DNA of 10,559 nt from Gemmatimonadaceae bacterium. GTDB taxonomy: Bacteria > Gemmatimonadota > Gemmatimonadetes > Gemmatimonadales > Gemmatimonadaceae. Made by a program: the position numbers and the translations under genes. Shown one piece after another: positions 7,799 through 10,559 of the stretch (position 1 is its first letter; the number at the start of each line of letters is the position of its first letter). Under the pieces are notes generated by a model. That model was not told the DNA's origin and searched no databases. It saw only the letters and a program-made list of their open reading frames with translations. The stretch covers positions 1 to 10,559 of the forward strand of contig JACMLI010000574.1 in NCBI GenBank assembly GCA_014379705.1. The letters run 5' to 3'.

Positions 7799-8107
7799 CT
7801 ATGCGGGCGGTGGGGCCGCCTTGTCGTCGTCACCCATGCGGTCGCGGATCTTCTGGTACCCCTGCCGCAGTTCGCCAAACCACTGCCCGGCCTTCTCCTT
7901 TGCGTCGTCGAGCAGCTCCTCGGCCTCGTCTTCCGCCTTGTCGGCGAGCGTCGCGGCCTTCGCCTTCATCGCGTCGAACTTCACGTCGAGTTCCGCGAGT
8001 TCCTCGCGCAGCTCCGCCTTGCCGAGATGCATCTTGAGGCGAAGCTCGTCCCGCTCCTGCTGCAACTCCTGCATCATGCCATCGATCTTCTCGCGCCACG
8101 TCGCCAT
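7799..8107 (-). CDS. Small charged helical (coiled-coil-like) protein
   Basis: This is a 102-residue soluble protein of unknown function. Residues 1-75 or so are rich in Glu, Lys, Leu, Ala and Met, with no Pro or Gly breaks beyond the first helix (LQQERDELRLKMHLGKAEL, then REELAELDVKFDAMKAKAA). This implies long amphipathic helices or a coiled coil. A second helical part (LLDDAKEKAGQWFGELRQGY) leads to a disordered tail, DDDKAAPPPA. The pattern resembles small stress-type or apolipoprotein-like helical proteins, but I do not recognise a named family. The ATG start is supported by a GAGGAG Shine-Dalgarno about 5 nt upstream. There is no signal peptide or membrane span. It is divergent from the nitrilase gene, about 110 bp away, so their promoters probably share that gap. 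The antisense frame gives Ser-rich shadow text. Confidence 0.8.
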   Translation of the reverse strand: MATWREKIDGMMQELQQERDELRLKMHLGKAELREELAELDVKFDAMKAKAATLADKAEDEAEELLDDAKEKAGQWFGELRQGYQKIRDRMGDDDKAAPPPA

Positions 8108-8218
8108 CGGAACTCCTCGGGTGTGTTGACGCTGACCTTAGCGCGCACCCTGCGTCTCGGGAAGCCGGTAGATTGAGGCGTATTCGCCGGCACTCACCTC
8201 CCCGCCATCGTTACGTTC
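8108..8218. promoter_or_regulatory. Shared divergent promoter gap
   Basis: Two genes diverge from this 111-bp gap, so it must hold start signals for both. A TTGACG word at 8127-8132 resembles a plus-strand -35 box, but no good -10 element follows at the usual spacing. The only element I can place firmly is the GAGGAG ribosome site of the minus-strand gene next to 8108. Confidence 0.4.
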
Positions 8219-9013
8219 GTGATCATCGCCCTCGCTTCCCCGCGCATCCCCACGTCCCTCGACGATGGCCTCGAGCAGGTCCGCGCCATGATCGCCGGGG
8301 CTGCGGGCCGTGACGCGAGGATCGTGTGCTTTCCAGAGGCCTATCTGCCTGGCCTCCGGGGCCAGGACTTCGCCGTTCCGGAGTTCAACGAGGCCGACGA
8401 GGCGCGTGCGCTTCGCGCCATCAGGGGCTGGGCACGTGAACATGGGATCGCCGTGATCGCAGGCATGGAGCACATCGCTCCCGCCGGGCGCCAGATCGCC
8501 GCCGTCGTGATCGACGCCAATGGTGACGTTCTCGGCATGCAGACCAAGAACCAGCTCGATCCCACCGAGGAACCGAACTACGTGCCCGGCACCACGCGAC
8601 GCGTGTTCGACGTCGGCGGCCTCACGTTCGGCGTCGCCATCTGCCACGAAGGCTGGCGCTACCCGGAGACCGTGCGCTGGGCGGCCACGCGCGGCGCCCA
8701 GGTGGTCTTTCATCCGCAGCTCACGGGCAGCGACACGTCAGGCCCGCGGCTCGATACCTGGGGCGCCGTGGGCAATCCGTACTACGAGAAGGCGATGATG
8801 ATGCGGAGTCGCGAGAACACGATCTACTTCGCGAGCGTCAACTACGGTGTGCGTTTCCAGGAATCGGCCACCTCGCTCATCGCGCCGTCCGGCGAATGTC
8901 AGGCACACCTGCCGTACGGCGAGCCGGGCTTGCTCGTGCAGGATCTCGACCTCGCGAGCGCGACTGGCCTCCTCGCCAGGCGGTTCGCTCCGGACCGCTA
9001 CGTGGAGGGCTGA
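8219..9013 (+). CDS. Nitrilase-superfamily carbon-nitrogen hydrolase
   Basis: This 264-residue cytoplasmic enzyme is expected to hydrolyse an amide, carbamoyl or nitrile C-N bond. The Glu-Lys-Cys catalytic triad is visible: Glu40 in VCFPEAYLPG, Lys110 in GMQTKNQLDP and Cys142 in FGVAICHEGWRYPE. A second conserved acid, Glu117 or Glu118 (PTEEPNY), follows the Lys as usual. The length fits single-domain members such as N-carbamoyl-amino-acid hydrolases, omega-amidases and aliphatic amidases. The substrate cannot be told from sequence alone; HPQLTGSD at 165-172 lies in the specificity loop after the Cys. The GTG start at 8219 puts the typical first strand (MIIALASPR) at the N-terminus. No Shine-Dalgarno is visible, so the transcript may be leaderless. 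It diverges from the small helical protein and converges on the S41 peptidase gene, with 25 bp between stop codons. Confidence 0.92.
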   Translation: MIIALASPRIPTSLDDGLEQVRAMIAGAAGRDARIVCFPEAYLPGLRGQDFAVPEFNEADEARALRAIRGWAREHGIAVIAGMEHIAPAGRQIAAVVIDANGDVLGMQTKNQLDPTEEPNYVPGTTRRVFDVGGLTFGVAICHEGWRYPETVRWAATRGAQVVFHPQLTGSDTSGPRLDTWGAVGNPYYEKAMMMRSRENTIYFASVNYGVRFQESATSLIAPSGECQAHLPYGEPGLLVQDLDLASATGLLARRFAPDRYVEG

Positions 9014-9038
9014 GCGCAGATCGCCCGGCGTGACGGTG

Positions 9039-10031
9039 CTACTGACCGGTGAGTATCCAGGCCACCGCACGCTGCGCGAGTTGCCCCTGGTCCGTGATGA
9101 CCTCGTCAGGAGGGACGACATCCCCGTATGAGGCCTTCGTGCGGTCCGCCATCAACGCCGTGGTGAGCTGGAGGACCGCGCCATCGGGCATCGCGTATCC
9201 CTGGTTGGCCGTGGAGAGCCCGCACGTGCCACCGCCGAACGTGCGCGTATCGGGCCGCTTCCGAAACGAGATCGCCACGGCTTCGCCGGAGCTGGCCGTG
9301 CCATTGTCGGTGAGCACCGCGACCCGGGGATTCTCGCGAATCACGCGGTAGGTGGCCAACAGGCTTTGAACGGGTGTGCCGTTGAGCCGCGAGGCGCCAT
9401 CGCGGTACTCCCACATGGTCTCGCCACCCGTGGGGCCGATGAAGTAGCCAAGCGTGGCTTCACCCAGCACGGGGCCGACTCCGGCGACCATCGGCCACAT
9501 GTTTCCCCCCGTGTTGCCACGAAGGTCGACGATCCACCCGGCGAGCCCGACGCGATCGTGGGTCCGGATCGAGTCCTGGATACGCTGCGCAAACTCCGCC
9601 GGCATATTCCCCGAGTATCCCTCGATCCGCACGTAGCCGATGTTCGCCGGCACCGTGGGACGAATGGGCGCCGGCGCCGCGCACGACCTCGTGGGCACGG
9701 CCAGCGTAACGCCCGTGATGGTGCGATAAAACGTGTGGCCATCGCCAAGCAGGCCGATGGCTACCCGAATGGCAGGGTACGTGTCGCTGATCGATGTGGC
9801 CTGGTTCGCCGCGGCGTTCACGGTCTTCGTGAACTCGGTCCAGTCAATGCGCAATCGATGAACCGAGTTCGCCCGCATCGTCGCCACGACGTACTCGAGG
9901 TAGGAAGCCGCCGCCGCTTGCGGCCCTCCCTGCGGCGCGTCGACCGACCCTGAACATCCGGTGGCGCCACTCGCGACAGCGAGGAGGACCATCTCGCGGA
10001 TTCGCAGCGACAGTTCCTGAAGATGGTACAT
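9039..10031 (-). CDS. S41 family peptidase, probable lipoprotein, tricorn-like active site
   Basis: This 330-residue protein belongs to the tail-specific protease/C-terminal processing family. The N-terminus MYHLQELSLRIRE is followed by a hydrophobic run and a plausible lipobox (ATGC, Cys26), suggesting a lipid-anchored envelope protein. The S41 core is clear: GLLGDGHTFY (His99), GWIVDLRGNTGGNMWPM (from 165) and TDNGTASSGEAVAI (Ser247). By comparison with E. coli Prc, the catalytic Lys would fall 25 residues after the Ser; here that position is Leu272 (TCGLST). Together with the conserved DGH motif, this suggests the Ser-His-Glu chemistry of tricorn/S41B enzymes, with an acid in PPDE (309-310) as candidate partner. 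No PDZ domain is evident between the N-terminal helical part and the core. The ATG at 10031 is supported by a GGAGGAG site just upstream. Peptide substrates are unknown. Confidence 0.9.
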   Translation of the reverse strand: MYHLQELSLRIREMVLLAVASGATGCSGSVDAPQGGPQAAAASYLEYVVATMRANSVHRLRIDWTEFTKTVNAAANQATSISDTYPAIRVAIGLLGDGHTFYRTITGVTLAVPTRSCAAPAPIRPTVPANIGYVRIEGYSGNMPAEFAQRIQDSIRTHDRVGLAGWIVDLRGNTGGNMWPMVAGVGPVLGEATLGYFIGPTGGETMWEYRDGASRLNGTPVQSLLATYRVIRENPRVAVLTDNGTASSGEAVAISFRKRPDTRTFGGGTCGLSTANQGYAMPDGAVLQLTTALMADRTKASYGDVVPPDEVITDQGQLAQRAVAWILTGQ

Positions 10032-10160
10032 CCCTCTCCTCCTCCCCCCATGTTTGGATCACTGGCCCGTTACGATGCGGGCTCGGCGGGGCCCGTATGG
10101 CATGACCTGTAGTTACGAAAGGGCTTCCTGCTACGTTGAGGGAACCACCCAGCCTGCGCA
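10032..10160. promoter_or_regulatory. Divergent promoter gap between S41 peptidase and YaiI-like gene
   Basis: This 129-bp gap must contain start signals in both directions. The minus-strand side has the purine-rich ribosome site at 10034-10050, seen as a pyrimidine run on the plus strand. Two similar words, CCCGTTACGATGCGGG (about 10065-10080) and GCCCGTATGGCATG (about 10091-10104), lie in the middle; the first has a CCCG/CGGG inverted pair. I could not define promoter boxes. Confidence 0.35.
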
Positions 10161-10559
10161 ATGAAGCTCTGGATCGATGCCGACGCCGCCCCACTCGCCG
10201 TGAAGGAGGTGTGTTATCGCGCCTCCGAACGACTGTCGTTGGAGACCATCCTCGTCGCCAACCAGCGACTGCAGCTTCCGGTGGGCTACCCGCACCTCTC
10301 GGCGGTCCGCGTCGAGGGTGGGCCGGACGTCGCCGATCGCTACATCGCCGAGCACGCCGAAACAGGAGATGTCGCGATCACGGCAGACATTCCCCTGGCC
10401 GCGCTGCTTGTGCCAAAAGGCGTCGTGGTCATTGATCCGCGCGGTGACGTTCACACCGCGGAAAGCATTGGTGAACGGCTCTCGGTGCGAAACTTCATGG
10501 AGACCCTCCGTAGCACCGGCGTGGAAACGGGGGGCCCGGCCGCCTATGGCGCCCGCGAG
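10161..10559 (+). CDS. UPF0178/DUF188 family protein (YaiI/YqxD-like), partial at right edge
   Basis: The first 133 codons of a family usually about 150 residues long are present, so only the C-terminal end is missing. Hallmarks are MKLWIDADAAP (Asp6 and Asp8) at the start, LVANQRLQLP at 31-40, GDVAITADIPLAALL (Asp76) and VIDPRGD at 90-96. The family is related to the PIN/NYN nuclease fold, with conserved acids that could bind metal. A ribonuclease role is proposed for this fold but has not been shown for this protein. The ATG at 10161 gives the canonical N-terminus. There is no strong ribosome site; the nearest purine run (GAGGGA at 10137-10142) is too far away. The gene diverges from the S41 peptidase. 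Confidence 0.92.
   Translation, partial: MKLWIDADAAPLAVKEVCYRASERLSLETILVANQRLQLPVGYPHLSAVRVEGGPDVADRYIAEHAETGDVAITADIPLAALLVPKGVVVIDPRGDVHTAESIGERLSVRNFMETLRSTGVETGGPAAYGARE

Noticed and set aside
7821..8129. 102-codon Ser-rich plus-strand ORF
   Set aside because: Antisense of the Glu/Lys/Leu-rich helical protein, which has a good ribosome site.
9014..9038. Possible bidirectional terminator between converging nitrilase and S41 genes
   Set aside because: Only 25 bp, with no convincing stem-loop or T-tract.

Overview
The window is GC-rich DNA from an environmental bacterium. It carries an ADOP-type duplicated orphan permease, GTG starts, few clear Shine-Dalgarno sites and short word-repetitive spacers. 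This suggests Gemmatimonadota or, less likely, Acidobacteriota. The assignment is inferred from gene content; there is no rRNA or other phylogenetic marker here.

Layout. (1) From the left edge to about 1310 lies a long degenerate tandem array with a 21-bp period. No confident gene overlaps it, and it runs off the left edge. (2) At 1476-1736 on the minus strand is a small orphan ORF with coding-like composition. (3) At 2079-3626 on the plus strand is a PAS-PAS-HisKA-HATPase sensor histidine kinase. Two small frameshifts interrupt it, and the second restores the original frame. No response regulator is next to it. (4) On the minus strand, an 805-residue ADOP/MacB-like permease (7606 to 5189) is followed after about 80 bp by a YdjM-type membrane-bound metal-dependent hydrolase (5106 to 3886). 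(5) A divergent pair comes next: a charged helical 102-residue protein (minus, 8107 to 7799) and a nitrilase-superfamily amidohydrolase (plus, 8219-9013). (6) A lipoprotein-like S41 peptidase (minus, 10031 to 9039) converges on the nitrilase gene. It has the tricorn-type His/Ser arrangement and lacks the usual Lys. (7) A UPF0178/YaiI family gene starts at 10161 and is cut by the right edge.

The genes from 3886 onward look like ordinary envelope and housekeeping genes and do not form one obvious pathway. The feature least explained by known families is the 21-bp array: its spacing is held almost exactly over dozens of units while the sequence has diverged strongly. The frameshifted kinase follows it, separated by the orphan ORF. 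No tRNA, rRNA, CRISPR, transposase or phage gene was seen.
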